A stretch of DNA of 64,000 bases from Ammoniphilus oxalaticus (GCF_003609605.1 NZ_MCHY01000008.1:310001-374000), one strand, 5' to 3'; positions 24,500 through 33,467 are shown, counted from the stretch's first letter. The notes: generated from the sequence alone by a model not told the origin. Translations and numbers: made by a program.

Positions 24500-25969
24500 T
24501 TATCGGATCGGTTTACGACGTTTAATGACTTGAACTGTTTCAATGCTTTCATCTTCAGGGCCTTGCACAGGCAAGCCGACTTCAAGATTTTTACGAATGT
24601 AGTCGATATTTTCTTGCGTGACAATTTCACCAGGCAGGAAAATGGGAATACCTGGCGGGTAGATCATAATAAATTCCGCGATAATTCTTCCTTGCGCTTC
24701 ACGCAAGGGAATGATTTCTGTCTCGGAATAAAAAGCATCGCGCGGCGTCATAGCGAGCGCGGGGATTTTAGGTAGTTTCACAGTAACCGATGAAGTCGTG
24801 TTGTTTAAGGTAACTTCGTTCGATAAACGTCTGAGCGCTTCGACAAGGGCCGTAATAGTTTGTTCTGTATCGCCAGGTGTAACAATACAAAGAATGTTGT
24901 ATAGATCACTTAATTCAACTTCAATGCGAGATTCGTTTCGTAACCAAACCTCAACATCATGTCCGCTTAAACCTAACCCTTTTACGTGGATGATTAATTT
25001 CGTCGGGTCCATCGCAAACGTTGCTGGTTCGCCCAATATCTCTTCGCCGACGCAATAAATACCTTCGATGTCATTAATTTGTTGGCGGGCGAGATCGGCT
25101 AACCGCAGTGATTTCTCCACCATTTCGTGGCCAACTGTCGCTAATTGTTTGCGCGCTGTATCCAATGAGGCTAGCAAGATGTAGCTTGTTGATGTCGTTG
25201 TCAACATACTGATCACTGATTTAACGCGTCCCGCGGAAACAAGACCTTCTCGCACATTTAATACGGAAGTTTGTGTCATGGAACCGCCTAATTTATGAAC
25301 GCTTGTCGCCGCCATATCGGCGCCGGCTTGCATCGCAGAAAGCGGAAGTTTGTCATGAAAGTGAATATGCGCGCCGTGAGCTTCATCGACGAGCACAGGT
25401 ACTTCGTACCGATGCGCTGTTTCCACGATTCCAGCGAGATCAGCGCTCACGCCGAAATAAGTTGGGTTAATGACGAGCACAGCTTTGGCGTCAGGATGAC
25501 GTTCTAATGCGGTTTCCACAGAATCAACCGTAATCCCATGCGAAATACCTAGCTCTGGATCCATCACAGGATGCACAAAAATCGGAATTGCCCCTGAGAA
25601 GATAATTGCGGACATGACTGATTTATGAACGTTACGGGGAACGATTAATTTTTCGCCGGGTCCACACACAGCCATAATCATTGTCATGATTGCTCCGCTT
25701 GTGCCTTGCACCGAAAAGAAAGTGACATCTGCTCCAAAAGCGTCAGCGGCTAATTGCTCAGCTTCGAGTATCATTCCTTTAGGGTGATGTAAATCATCTA
25801 ACGGGGCGATATTTATTAAGTCGATCGCGAGCGCATTGTCGCCGATGAACTCTCGAAATGTCGGGTCCATCCCTTGTCCTTTTTTATGTCCTGGTATATG
25901 AAATTGGATCGGGTCTGTTTCTATATATCGTAATAACCCTGAAAATAAAGGTGTTTGATTTTGATTCAA
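24500..25969 (-). CDS. speA: Arginine decarboxylase (Orn/Lys/Arg decarboxylase class I), SpeA
   Basis: PLP enzyme of 489 residues that decarboxylates arginine to agmatine for polyamine synthesis. The active-site lysine is K226 in TSVHKLGGS, with DEAHGAH before it and VQGTSGAIMTM early on. The C-terminal domain (TPRDAFYSET, YPPGIPIFLPGE) is complete. The TTG at 25969 lies 7 bases after GGGGGG and gives the same length as B. subtilis SpeA (490); a GTG at 25996 would add nine residues. Homologous lysine decarboxylases exist, but the sequence is closest to SpeA. Confidence 0.9.
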   Translation of the reverse strand: MNQNQTPLFSGLLRYIETDPIQFHIPGHKKGQGMDPTFREFIGDNALAIDLINIAPLDDLHHPKGMILEAEQLAADAFGADVTFFSVQGTSGAIMTMIMAVCGPGEKLIVPRNVHKSVMSAIIFSGAIPIFVHPVMDPELGISHGITVDSVETALERHPDAKAVLVINPTYFGVSADLAGIVETAHRYEVPVLVDEAHGAHIHFHDKLPLSAMQAGADMAATSVHKLGGSMTQTSVLNVREGLVSAGRVKSVISMLTTTSTSYILLASLDTARKQLATVGHEMVEKSLRLADLARQQINDIEGIYCVGEEILGEPATFAMDPTKLIIHVKGLGLSGHDVEVWLRNESRIEVELSDLYNILCIVTPGDTEQTITALVEALRRLSNEVTLNNTTSSVTVKLPKIPALAMTPRDAFYSETEIIPLREAQGRIIAEFIMIYPPGIPIFLPGEIVTQENIDYIRKNLEVGLPVQGPEDESIETVQVIKRRKPIR

Positions 25970-26102
25970 CTGTTTTCCCCCCTGATCAAAGCTCACCGCT
26001 TGGAGCTATCACTTTTTTCAATAAGCATGAGTATATCAGAGCGGCTATTTTTTTCAATCCTATTTTAACGTGTAGTTTGCGCCACTTTATTTGTTTCCAA
26101 CC

Positions 26103-26128
26103 AAAAAACCGCCAAAGGTTGGCGGTTT
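26103..26128 (-). terminator. Terminator after yktB
   Basis: Minus strand AAACCGCCAA / TTTGGCGGTTT with a short loop followed by TTTTGG. The stop codon of the gene overlaps the stem. Confidence 0.8.
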
Positions 26129-26750
26129 ACAAAGAAAGCTCGTATAGTGGCATGATTGTTTCGAATGTGGTTTCTATCTTTTCAATCAGTTTGTTGCCAT
26201 CAGCTAAGATCGGGTCGCTTCGGTCGATGTTTATTCCGCACAAGATCTCAGCTTTCTTAACATCCTTAACACGTTGGATTGCTTTACGCAAATCGCTCTC
26301 AGCAAGCGCTCCGTGAGAAAAGGCTTCTGGTGACATGTGATCCCAAGACCAAACGAAATCAGCCGGAATTTGATTTTTTAACTGATCCAAGTTTTCCAAT
26401 AACTTTGCTGCGAACGTCGCTTTCATTTTTGCTTCGTAGATCAGGGCGAACCAGACGAATAAGTGGGATTTCCAAAGCCCGATCTGAAAATGAGGGGCCA
26501 TTTTGTAACCTCGTTTGTTTGTTGAAAAAGCAATCCACGTATCATTAGGAGGATTGACCGTTCTTCTAGCATGTTTAGCAATGTGGGGAAACATTTCATG
26601 TCCAGAAACCGCAGTTAAAAACGGACTGTAATACGAAGCAAACACCTCAAATTTAGGACGAATCCGACTGCTGATTGCTTCCATCCTCTCTGGCAATCCA
26701 TCTATTGTGAAGACATCAAAGTCTTCTGTTGAAAATCCGTTAAAGCTCAA
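26127..26750 (-). CDS. yktB: UPF0637 / DUF1054 family protein YktB
   Basis: Protein of 207 residues of a Bacillus family without known function. Family landmarks are FSTEDFDVFTIDGLPERM, HIAKHARRTVNPPNDTW, HFQIGLWKSHLFVWFA and VKKAEILCGI. The start is TTG (26750) with GGAGGG at about 9 bases. Monocistronic, divergent from the next gene. No signal or membrane part. Confidence 0.85.
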   Translation of the reverse strand: MSFNGFSTEDFDVFTIDGLPERMEAISSRIRPKFEVFASYYSPFLTAVSGHEMFPHIAKHARRTVNPPNDTWIAFSTNKRGYKMAPHFQIGLWKSHLFVWFALIYEAKMKATFAAKLLENLDQLKNQIPADFVWSWDHMSPEAFSHGALAESDLRKAIQRVKDVKKAEILCGINIDRSDPILADGNKLIEKIETTFETIMPLYELSL

Positions 26751-26867
26751 ATTTTTAGCCCTCCGATCCGAAATTAGGTAACATTAATATACCATATAGA
26801 TCATATAGATATAAGACAAATTACGAGTTAAAAACGCGCCTAGAGAGCATTGTCTTAGGAGATTTAC

Positions 26868-26896
26868 TTGATTTTATTGTTTATTCATAATATTAT
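26868..26896 (+). promoter_or_regulatory. SigA-type promoter for the gene at 26941
   Basis: TTGATT at 26868-26873, 17-base spacer, TATTAT at 26891-26896. Confidence 0.5.
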
Positions 26897-26940
26897 AATC
26901 ATAAAAATACTGAAAATTTAGTAAAGATGGAGGGACGCTA

Positions 26941-27540
26941 ATGAACACTTACGAGGAAATTGAATACACTAATGTGAATCTACAATTAGACCATGAGTCG
27001 ATTCATCGTTTGATCGAGCGTCTAGTTGACGCCGGGCTTCCCGTTGCTTGGAAAGAAACACAGCGTAAATTTAAACTCTCCATTCAAACAACTGCGACTA
27101 CGCAACAACTTATGTTTGAAAAACAAGGGAAGATATACAAACTTAGAAATAAAAGTTATAATATTAAGGATCAGCGGTTTTCAGAAGTGCTGCAAAAGTT
27201 TATTTATGAAGTAAAAGGCCATGCCGTATTGAAGAAGGTATCAGCTGGACAACTCGTTGTTCATAATATTCGATATGGGGAACCAATTCGAATTACTGAA
27301 ATTAAGGGTCAGAACAAAAAAGTTTTGTTTGAAAAAGAATGTAGTGTAAGTATAAATGAGGTAATAGAAGCTTTCCGACGAAACGATGCGGAAAAACGGA
27401 TCCCGCTACTTATGAAAGAAATTGACCAGCATCTGTCGCATCTTTATGAAGCGATGCAAAACAATCAAGAAGATCGAGCCCGCGAGATCAAGGAAGAACT
27501 GGAAAAAAAGCGGATTGAAATGTTGATGTTAGAGGTTTAA
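26941..27540 (+). CDS. Hypothetical protein
   Basis: Protein of 199 residues. Begins MNTYEEIEYTN and continues with DHESIHRLIERLVDAGLPV, then an alternating strand region (MFEKQGKIYKLRNKSYNI) and a long helical C-terminal segment rich in E, K and Q. It looks like a folded domain of about 130 residues plus a coiled coil. No family recognised. ATG after ATGGAGGG. Confidence 0.6.
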   Translation: MNTYEEIEYTNVNLQLDHESIHRLIERLVDAGLPVAWKETQRKFKLSIQTTATTQQLMFEKQGKIYKLRNKSYNIKDQRFSEVLQKFIYEVKGHAVLKKVSAGQLVVHNIRYGEPIRITEIKGQNKKVLFEKECSVSINEVIEAFRRNDAEKRIPLLMKEIDQHLSHLYEAMQNNQEDRAREIKEELEKKRIEMLMLEV

Positions 27541-27559
27541 TTGAACGTTAGTTTTTTAC

Positions 27560-27608
27560 GCTTTGGCTACCTAAGGGAATAGCTCCCGAAGGTGGCCAAA
27601 GCTTTATT
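27560..27608 (+). terminator. Composite terminator
   Basis: Outer arms GCTTTGGC / GCCAAAGC, then ACC/GGT, and an inner GGGA-ATAGC-TCCC stem, followed by TTTATT. An unusually long branched form. Confidence 0.65.
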
Positions 27609-27745
27609 GACTATACGTTTCCTGGGCTTTTCTCCTTCTTTTATCCCTAAAAATGCGGGGCTATTGCAGAAAAAGGAATGAATGCCAATAAGACCTCAGG
27701 ATAAACTAAATAGATGGAGATTTGTCAGGGAAGGATGGGAACTTT

Positions 27746-28243
27746 TTGAACACCTGGAGTGAATCCGATATTTTGTATTTTATTATTGGGATTCAAGCAT
27801 TCATCACGATTGTTTGTTTTATTTGGTTGTCTCGGTTATCCCGTAACCTAAATAGAATCAAATATTTATTTCAACAGTTGCAGTCGGGAGATGCGAAGGA
27901 AAATCTACCGCAAGTATTGGAACGGCTGATTGAGCGCGTGGAACAAACGGAACAAATTCAACATACGCTTGCGCAACGTATCGGTTTAACAGATCAAACG
28001 TTAAAACAACTTAAGGGAAACGTAGCAGTTGTCCGTTTTAACGCCTTTGCGAATGAAGGCAGCGATTTGAGTTTCTCGATCGCGGTGATTGATGATGAAC
28101 AGACCGGTTTCGTTTTAACGAGTATTTACGGTCGAGACGAGTCGAGGGTTTATGCTAAACCTCTGGAAAAAGGAGACTCAATCTACAATTTAACAAATGA
28201 AGAAAAACAAGCAATTTTAGAAGCGAGGAAAGTCCTTTCATAA
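27746..28243 (+). CDS. DUF4446 family membrane-anchored protein
   Basis: Protein of 165 residues. One N-terminal membrane helix (FIIGIQAFITIVCFIWL), a basic and coiled linker, then the conserved DUF4446 domain: VRFNAFANEGSDLSFSIAVI, VLTSIYGRDESRVYAKPLEK and the ending LTNEEKQAI. TTG at 27746 lies 7 bases after AAGGATGG and sits just before the membrane helix; TTG at 27722 is the alternative. Function of the family is unknown; it occurs in many Firmicutes. Confidence 0.75.
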   Translation: MNTWSESDILYFIIGIQAFITIVCFIWLSRLSRNLNRIKYLFQQLQSGDAKENLPQVLERLIERVEQTEQIQHTLAQRIGLTDQTLKQLKGNVAVVRFNAFANEGSDLSFSIAVIDDEQTGFVLTSIYGRDESRVYAKPLEKGDSIYNLTNEEKQAILEARKVLS

Positions 28244-28257
28244 AAAAGGACTTTTTT
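28229..28257 (+). terminator. Rho-independent terminator
   Basis: AAAGTCCTTT / AAAGGACTTT with six following T; the stop codon lies in the loop. Confidence 0.85.
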
Positions 28258-28328
28258 CATACTCAAAATTATAAAAGCGACACGGAGCTTCGGGTAGCGC
28301 GTAAAAAAACAAAGTGGAGTTGAACGGT

Positions 28329-29105
28329 ATGTTTGTTTTCGACATTGACGGAACGTTACTGGACAGCCAAGAGCAGATCCTTCCAAATACTCTGCTTAGT
28401 TTACAAACCTTGCATCAAAAAGGGTACCCGATCGCGATCTGCACTGGAAGGACATGGGCATGCGCGAAGCCCGTTTTAAGGTCCATCTCGGAATGGGTGG
28501 ATTACATTATTTGTGGTAATGGCGCGCATATACGAACGAAAGAAGGAAGGGTTATATACGATAACAATTTACCATCTTATTTTATCCGTAGATTTATTGA
28601 GTTGGTTTCGGGGCTCACCGATTTTTTAATTGCTACGAATCAAAGGGTGATTAGCACTTCGCCCAACACTCCCTATAACGATGTGGACCATTGTATGCAT
28701 CTGTTTGATTATGAGCAGTTTAATGAGAAAATACATGCCAAAAATTTATTGGCGTTTAATTTCCATCATCTAGATGCGAATGTGTTAGCCCAAATAAGAC
28801 AGGAATTGGATAGTATCGATCCCGATATTAAATTAAGTCCATTGCCTCATATGTGGGAGGTCCTGTCGGGCGTTGACAACAAAGCAAAAGCATTAACAAC
28901 ATTAAGTCGCGTAACGAAAATTCCTTTGACAGAATTCGTCGCTTTTGGTGACAATTATAACGATGAAGATATGTTTCGCGTCGTTGGTTCGGCTGTGGCA
29001 ATGGGTAATTCACCGAGTAGTGTAAAAAAACATGCTGATTATGTAACGAAATCAAATGATGAAGATGGAATCTACGAGTATCTAAAGAAATTTAAATATC
29101 TCTAG
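28329..29105 (+). CDS. HAD-superfamily hydrolase (Cof-like phosphatase)
   Basis: Cof-type phosphatase of 258 residues. Motif I FDIDGTLLDS at the start, motif II CTGRT, the conserved lysine at KAKALT and motif IV FGDNYNDEDM. The cap domain lies between residues 80 and 180. Substrate unknown, typically sugar phosphates or flavin nucleotides. ATG at 28329 has GGAG at 9 bases; the GTG at 28314 overlaps that site. Confidence 0.85.
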   Translation: MFVFDIDGTLLDSQEQILPNTLLSLQTLHQKGYPIAICTGRTWACAKPVLRSISEWVDYIICGNGAHIRTKEGRVIYDNNLPSYFIRRFIELVSGLTDFLIATNQRVISTSPNTPYNDVDHCMHLFDYEQFNEKIHAKNLLAFNFHHLDANVLAQIRQELDSIDPDIKLSPLPHMWEVLSGVDNKAKALTTLSRVTKIPLTEFVAFGDNYNDEDMFRVVGSAVAMGNSPSSVKKHADYVTKSNDEDGIYEYLKKFKYL

Positions 29106-29236
29106 CCCCCCTAAATTGGCTAAAATTGCATTCATACTTTTCTGCGGATTGTGCTATCCTAACGTTAAGGCTTGCATTTTTCAATCATCCCCCCTCACTT
29201 CAGTTTGTTTTACTGGAAGGGGAATATGACAATGAC

Positions 29237-29266
29237 AACTAGTCCAGTTAAGGGCTAGTTTTTTTT
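29237..29266 (+). terminator. Rho-independent terminator (HAD gene or small RNA)
   Basis: AACTAGTCC / GGGCTAGTT, 9 bp with one G-U pair, followed by an eight-T run. It is 130 bases past the HAD stop, so it could belong to a separate transcript. Confidence 0.75.
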
Positions 29267-29359
29267 CAATTTTTTGAAAAAAATTGCTGCTAATATTATA
29301 GTTGTTCTCTTGTCCTTGGCTTATAGAACGGTTAAAGTATACATAGTGAGGTGATAATA

Positions 29360-29623
29360 GTGGAATGGTTTAATCAATGGTTGACGATGTACCCTAAATT
29401 AAATTTTGTCATTATTTTAATTTTAGCAGCTTTTATATATGAACTTGGCTTTTCCAGAAAGTTGCCCATTTTGAAAAAGGCAATTATATATTTCTTGTTA
29501 TTTATTGGTTGTTTTCCTTTAACCATTTTTAAAGCGTTGGGGCTACCCATAATTCAAGCTATGCTTGTAGCTTCGGCGTTATTAATTGTCGTTAGGTTAA
29601 GAAGACCAGCAAACCTCAGATAA
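29360..29623 (+). CDS. ylaH: YlaH-like membrane protein
   Basis: Protein of 87 residues with three hydrophobic helices: FVIILILAAFIYELGF, IYFLLFIGCFPLTIF and IQAMLVASALLIVV. Size and topology agree with the YlaH family, and the neighbours ylaL, ylaJ and ylaK support this. GTG at 29360 follows GAGGTGAT at 5 bases; the earlier GTG at 29351 overlaps the site. Function unknown. Confidence 0.65.
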   Translation: MEWFNQWLTMYPKLNFVIILILAAFIYELGFSRKLPILKKAIIYFLLFIGCFPLTIFKALGLPIIQAMLVASALLIVVRLRRPANLR

Positions 29624-29637
29624 AGGAGTGTAAGTAG

Positions 29638-29916
29638 ATGAACTTATATGATACGTTATTTAATTGGCTGCAACTAAAAATCGTTGCTGACCATCGACCG
29701 AATGATGAAGCCGCTAATATTTCCGCTAATCATATGCAAAAAGTGTTAGTGGAGGAACATCATGTAGAAATTACCGAAGTAAAGCAGGAGAGCGGGAAAT
29801 ATTTAATCCATTATGTCAAAGACGGAGATCAAGAAATCCAAGAGGTACAGCAAGAGTTAGCGGAAATGCTGCTTCAATTTATTAATGATGCGCCAGAAAA
29901 TTATGATATAGGTTAA
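29638..29916 (+). CDS. Small hypothetical protein
   Basis: Protein of 92 residues, acidic. Starts MNLYDTLFNWLQLK, with a helix-strand-strand-helix pattern (VEITEVKQESGKYLIHYVK). AAAGGAGTG precedes the ATG. It is 15 bases after ylaH and probably co-transcribed. Not recognised. Confidence 0.6.
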   Translation: MNLYDTLFNWLQLKIVADHRPNDEAANISANHMQKVLVEEHHVEITEVKQESGKYLIHYVKDGDQEIQEVQQELAEMLLQFINDAPENYDIG

Positions 29917-30045
29917 AAAGGGTGTATAAAAGAGAATTTGATTGAATATTTCGATAGAACTTGTGAATAAAAAAGATTATAATGGTTTTTATGTGTAAAA
30001 CAAGTTATTATAGATATGTCATTTTGTTTAAGGAGTGTTGAGAAA

Positions 30046-30384
30046 ATGGGTAAAACCTCACAAATGTTGCTAGGTATTATGGCGGCAGGTTTAGCTTTCG
30101 CTATCATTCTCGCTTTTTCAGGTATTGGTATGCCAAAAGAAGAGGAAGCGGTTGAAAAAGAACCGGTCACTCTTGAACAGGTCGAGGCTAGAGTTCAAAA
30201 TGCTTGTATCAGTTGTCATGGCGCTGATCTAACGGGAGCGGGAGGGCCAAGCTTACATAATCTTGGGCTTGATCACGATGAAATCGTGGATATTCTCGTT
30301 AATGGGATATCGCCCATGATGCCAGGCGGCCTAGCCAAAGGAATGGAAGATGAAGTTGCTGATTACCTGCTTACGCTTGAATAA
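30046..30384 (+). CDS. Membrane-anchored c-type cytochrome (CccA-like)
   Basis: Protein of 112 residues with an N-terminal membrane anchor (MLLGIMAAGLAFAIILAFSGI) and a single-haem c domain. Haem is attached at CISCH (about residue 58), and the distal methionine ligand lies in SPMMPGGL. It resembles CccA (cytochrome c550), which passes electrons to the oxidase. ATG at 30046 has AAGGAG at 10 bases. The gene is transcribed with the two preceding small genes, or from its own promoter. Confidence 0.85.
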   Translation: MGKTSQMLLGIMAAGLAFAIILAFSGIGMPKEEEAVEKEPVTLEQVEARVQNACISCHGADLTGAGGPSLHNLGLDHDEIVDILVNGISPMMPGGLAKGMEDEVADYLLTLE

Positions 30385-30394
30385 AGCGTATTTA

Positions 30395-30428
30395 AAAACA
30401 CCTGGGTCTTATTGACCCGGTGTTTTTT
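30395..30428. terminator. Bidirectional terminator
   Basis: AAAACACCTGGGTC / GACCCGGTGTTTT with one T/G mismatch; T-run follows. It ends the cytochrome and glutaredoxin-like genes. Confidence 0.85.
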
Positions 30429-30654
30429 CCTTTTCTAACTCTTTTATAATTTCATCGGGTTTCAGACCTTGGATTGCCTTCCCGTTAATTACAGTTACAG
30501 GCACACCTAAAAAACCATAAGCTTTGACGTCCACAAAATAATCGGGGTGTGTCGAGCAATTTCTTAATTCGTAGGCGATTTCGTAATCGCGCAAGAATTT
30601 TCTTAGTATATTGCATTCTGGATTATGGTTTGTAGCATAAACAATCACGTTCAA
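30409..30654 (-). CDS. Glutaredoxin-like protein with a single active-site cysteine
   Basis: Protein of 81 residues with the thioredoxin/NrdH fold: IVYATNHNPECNILRKFL then the cis-proline GVPVTVINGKAIQGL. The second cysteine of the usual CxxC is leucine (CNIL), so it would act as a monothiol or redox-inactive variant. Convergent with the cytochrome gene, divergent from ylaL. Confidence 0.75.
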   Translation of the reverse strand: MNVIVYATNHNPECNILRKFLRDYEIAYELRNCSTHPDYFVDVKAYGFLGVPVTVINGKAIQGLKPDEIIKELEKEKTPGQ

Positions 30655-30764
30655 TTTTACGCGCCCTTTCTCAAATTAGTTTGAATATTAAGTAATTGAT
30701 TGTAACATTCTCATTTATTGGATATACTTATAGTATCATAAAAAATTAGTTAATGGAGGCGTCG

Positions 30765-31238
30765 ATGGCTGATAAAGTAGCTAAGTCACTGCCTGAGCAA
30801 CTTCTACGGCTGCTCAAGGAAGAACGCTTTGTATTGCTCTCTACAATAGACAAGGATACAGGAGCGCCGTATACGCATGCCATTTCATGGCTGTATGCTC
30901 CTAATCAGTCGAAGATCCTTTTCGCGGTGGATAGTCGTTCAAAACTCGTTGATAATATAAAAGCAAACGAGTTGGTCTCGCTTACGCTAATCGGCTCTGG
31001 TTCTGTCTATTCAATTAATGGACACGCATCGATCGCGGCGGAGCAGATCGAGGGCGCCCCGATTAAATTGGCCAAGGTTGTTGTTTCAGTCGATGATGTC
31101 CATGACACGATGTTCTACGGCTCGAAAATATCCGTTGAACCGCAATATGAAAAAACATATGATAAACAAGCCGCTGATAAATTGGACCACCAAGTGATGA
31201 GCGCGTTAAAAGGCGAAGATCAAAATGAGCAGGCGTAG
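30765..31238 (+). CDS. ylaL: Pyridoxamine 5'-phosphate oxidase-like FMN-binding split-barrel protein (YlaL)
   Basis: Protein of 157 residues with the PNPOx-like pattern: RFVLLSTIDKDTGAPYTHAI, SWLYAP, VSLTLIG and GSVYSINGHA. The YlaL-type ending ISVEPQYEKTYDK is visible, as I recall from B. subtilis YlaL. The ATG at 30765 has GGAGGC at 5 bases; the ATG at 30753 overlaps that site. Synteny with ylaH, ylaJ and ylaK supports the name. Substrate unknown. Confidence 0.65.
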   Translation: MADKVAKSLPEQLLRLLKEERFVLLSTIDKDTGAPYTHAISWLYAPNQSKILFAVDSRSKLVDNIKANELVSLTLIGSGSVYSINGHASIAAEQIEGAPIKLAKVVVSVDDVHDTMFYGSKISVEPQYEKTYDKQAADKLDHQVMSALKGEDQNEQA

Positions 31239-31265
31239 GAAAACTTATCCTACGCCTGCTTTAAT
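31228..31265 (+). terminator. Rho-independent terminator after ylaL
   Basis: Thirteen-bp perfect stem AGCAGGCGTAGGA / TCCTACGCCTGCT and TTTAATT. Confidence 0.8.
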
Positions 31266-31369
31266 TAGTTTTAAAGATTAGAAAATCCTTGCAACAGCCT
31301 ACAAAACGCGCGACCCCTTCCGATCAGGTTGAGCGTTAAAAATTTTCATCCGCGTGTTGAGCTTAAGGT

Positions 31370-31897
31370 TTAGGGTTGCGTTTTTCCAATTTCCCGTTGT
31401 GGTTCGTTTTGTGGCAGGGCTTTAGGAAATTGGGGCATAATCCGTCCCACTATATCAGCTAGTTCCTCGGCAAATCCCGCGATCGGTTTGCCATTTTTGA
31501 TGTCTTGGTTCATCTCTCGTAACCTTTGCATTACGTCAGGATCTGCAACGACGACGGTCGCTTTTCCATATGGATCCTTCTTTAGCGCTTCAGCAACTGT
31601 GTATTTTACCGTTCCAACACGCGGTCGATCCAGTTTGGCGTCGACATCAATTCCAACGATCGCGGTCTTCCCTAAAATGATTACGGTTGAATCATTTACA
31701 TGCGGGACTCTGGTCGCTATCCTCGCTAATCGATTAGCTGTTTCTCCCGTCGTAATTTCTTCCTTATTAGTTTCACTCGTTTGCGGCGCTCGTTGCGTTT
31801 CTTGGACTGTTACATTGTTCCTGTCTTGGTTTCCAAGTTGGCAACCGGTTAACAGCAACGTAGCGGTGAGAGTCATGGAAAGAAAACACTTTGCCAT
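31370..31897 (-). CDS. ylaJ: YhcN/YlaJ family sporulation lipoprotein
   Basis: Lipoprotein of 175 residues: signal ending in the lipobox LLLTGC, a glutamine- and threonine-rich linker, then the domain RLARIATRVPHVNDSTVIIL and VGIDVDAKLDRPRV, followed by VAEALKKDPYGKATVVVADP. In B. subtilis YlaJ is a forespore lipoprotein linked to germination. GGAG precedes the ATG. It faces away from ylaK. Confidence 0.85.
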   Translation of the reverse strand: MAKCFLSMTLTATLLLTGCQLGNQDRNNVTVQETQRAPQTSETNKEEITTGETANRLARIATRVPHVNDSTVIILGKTAIVGIDVDAKLDRPRVGTVKYTVAEALKKDPYGKATVVVADPDVMQRLREMNQDIKNGKPIAGFAEELADIVGRIMPQFPKALPQNEPQREIGKTQP

Positions 31898-32119
31898 TAC
31901 AATTATCTCCTTCGCATGGTTTGTTTGTTAGATCTTACTGTTTCGCAAATAACAAGGAAACATACAACCAATTTTTTACTATCCATCTAATTAACTCGTC
32001 TATATTTTCGGCTGTAACATAAACTAAAAACAAACTCCCAATTTAATACCGTTAGATCTTCATCGAGCATAAACTAAAATAAATTCAATCATCCCCAACA
32101 GGTTTGAGGAGGCGAGATA

Positions 32120-33457
32120 TTGAATAAAATCTATATCTTGGATACAAATGTATTGCTCCAAGATCCAGATGCGATTTATTCCTTTCAAGACAATGAGGTA
32201 ATTATTCCAGCTGTCGTGCTTGAAGAAATTGATTCCAAAAAGAGGTACATGGACGAGATTGGCAGGAATGCTCGTTATGTAGCGAGGACGATGGACAGTT
32301 TGAGGACGAAAGGCAAACTACACGCTGGTGTTCCATTAGAAAATGGGGGAACGCTTCGTATTGAACTGAACCATCGCTCATTTACAAAAATGCAACAATA
32401 TTTTGGCGAAGCAAGCAATGATAACCGAATCCTTGCAGTTGCTTTAAATATACAATCAGAACAACAACAAAAACCCGATGGCGGGAGACCTGTTATTATC
32501 GTAAGTAAAGATACTTTGGTGCGTGTGAAAGCGGATGCGCTTGGCATTACAGCTGAAGATTTCTTATCTGACCGTGTTGTGCATGAATACACGCATTTGT
32601 ATACGGGTCATCTTAAATTAGCGGTTGCGAGCGAAACGATTGAGTCATTTTATGGCGCGGGGAAATTGGATGTGGCGCAAGCCTTTCCGAAAAAAAGATT
32701 TTATCCGCATCAATTTCTCATTTTGAGAGATGAATTAGGCGGATCGCAATCAGCGATTGGAAAAATCAGCGACGACTGTAAACAGTTTGAACCGTTACGG
32801 TATAACGAGGAACAAGTATGGGGGCTAAAAACACGAAACGCTCAGCAGAGAATGGCGATGGATCTACTGCTTAATCCGATGATACCGCTCGTTACATTGA
32901 CGGGGAAAGCGGGTACAGGAAAAACATTGATTTCCTTGGCGGCTGGATTACATTTGATTGAGGATGAGCATATGTACAAAAAAATGCTAGTTGCCCGTCC
33001 GATCGTTCCGTTAGGTAAGGATATTGGTTATTTACCTGGCGAAAAAGAAGAAAAATTACGCCCTTGGATGCAACCGATCTTTGATAACTTAGAGTACTTG
33101 TTTAACACGAAAAGATCAGGAGATCTTGATAAAATTTTAGCGGGGATGGGCAGTATCCAAGTTGAAGCGCTAACGTATATTCGCGGTCGCAGCATTCCGG
33201 AACAGTTTATTATTATTGATGAAGCCCAAAATTTAACGAAGCATGAAGTGAAAACCATTTTAACGCGTGTTGGCGAAGGAAGTAAGATCGTACTGGTCGG
33301 CGATCCCGAACAGATTGATCATCCGTATCTCGATGAATCAAATAACGGTTTAACTTATGTCGTGGAAAGCTTTAAGAATGAAAAAATGGCAGGACATGTG
33401 AGATTAGAAAAAGGGGAACGTTCATCGCTGGCTCAATTGGCGGCAGATATTTTATAA
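32120..33457 (+). CDS. ylaK: PhoH-family protein with N-terminal PIN domain (YlaK)
   Basis: Protein of 445 residues: PIN nuclease-like domain with YILDTNVLLQDPDA and EEIDSKKRYMDEIGRNAR in residues 1-145, then a PhoH ATPase with Walker A TGKAGTGKTLI, FIIIDEAQN as Walker B and a GDPEQID motif. PhoH2-type proteins are RNA helicase-nucleases in other bacteria. TTG start after GAGGAGG. Transcribed alone with its own terminator. Length matches YlaK (442). Confidence 0.88.
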   Translation: MNKIYILDTNVLLQDPDAIYSFQDNEVIIPAVVLEEIDSKKRYMDEIGRNARYVARTMDSLRTKGKLHAGVPLENGGTLRIELNHRSFTKMQQYFGEASNDNRILAVALNIQSEQQQKPDGGRPVIIVSKDTLVRVKADALGITAEDFLSDRVVHEYTHLYTGHLKLAVASETIESFYGAGKLDVAQAFPKKRFYPHQFLILRDELGGSQSAIGKISDDCKQFEPLRYNEEQVWGLKTRNAQQRMAMDLLLNPMIPLVTLTGKAGTGKTLISLAAGLHLIEDEHMYKKMLVARPIVPLGKDIGYLPGEKEEKLRPWMQPIFDNLEYLFNTKRSGDLDKILAGMGSIQVEALTYIRGRSIPEQFIIIDEAQNLTKHEVKTILTRVGEGSKIVLVGDPEQIDHPYLDESNNGLTYVVESFKNEKMAGHVRLEKGERSSLAQLAADIL

Positions 33458-33467
33458 AATCATTGCC

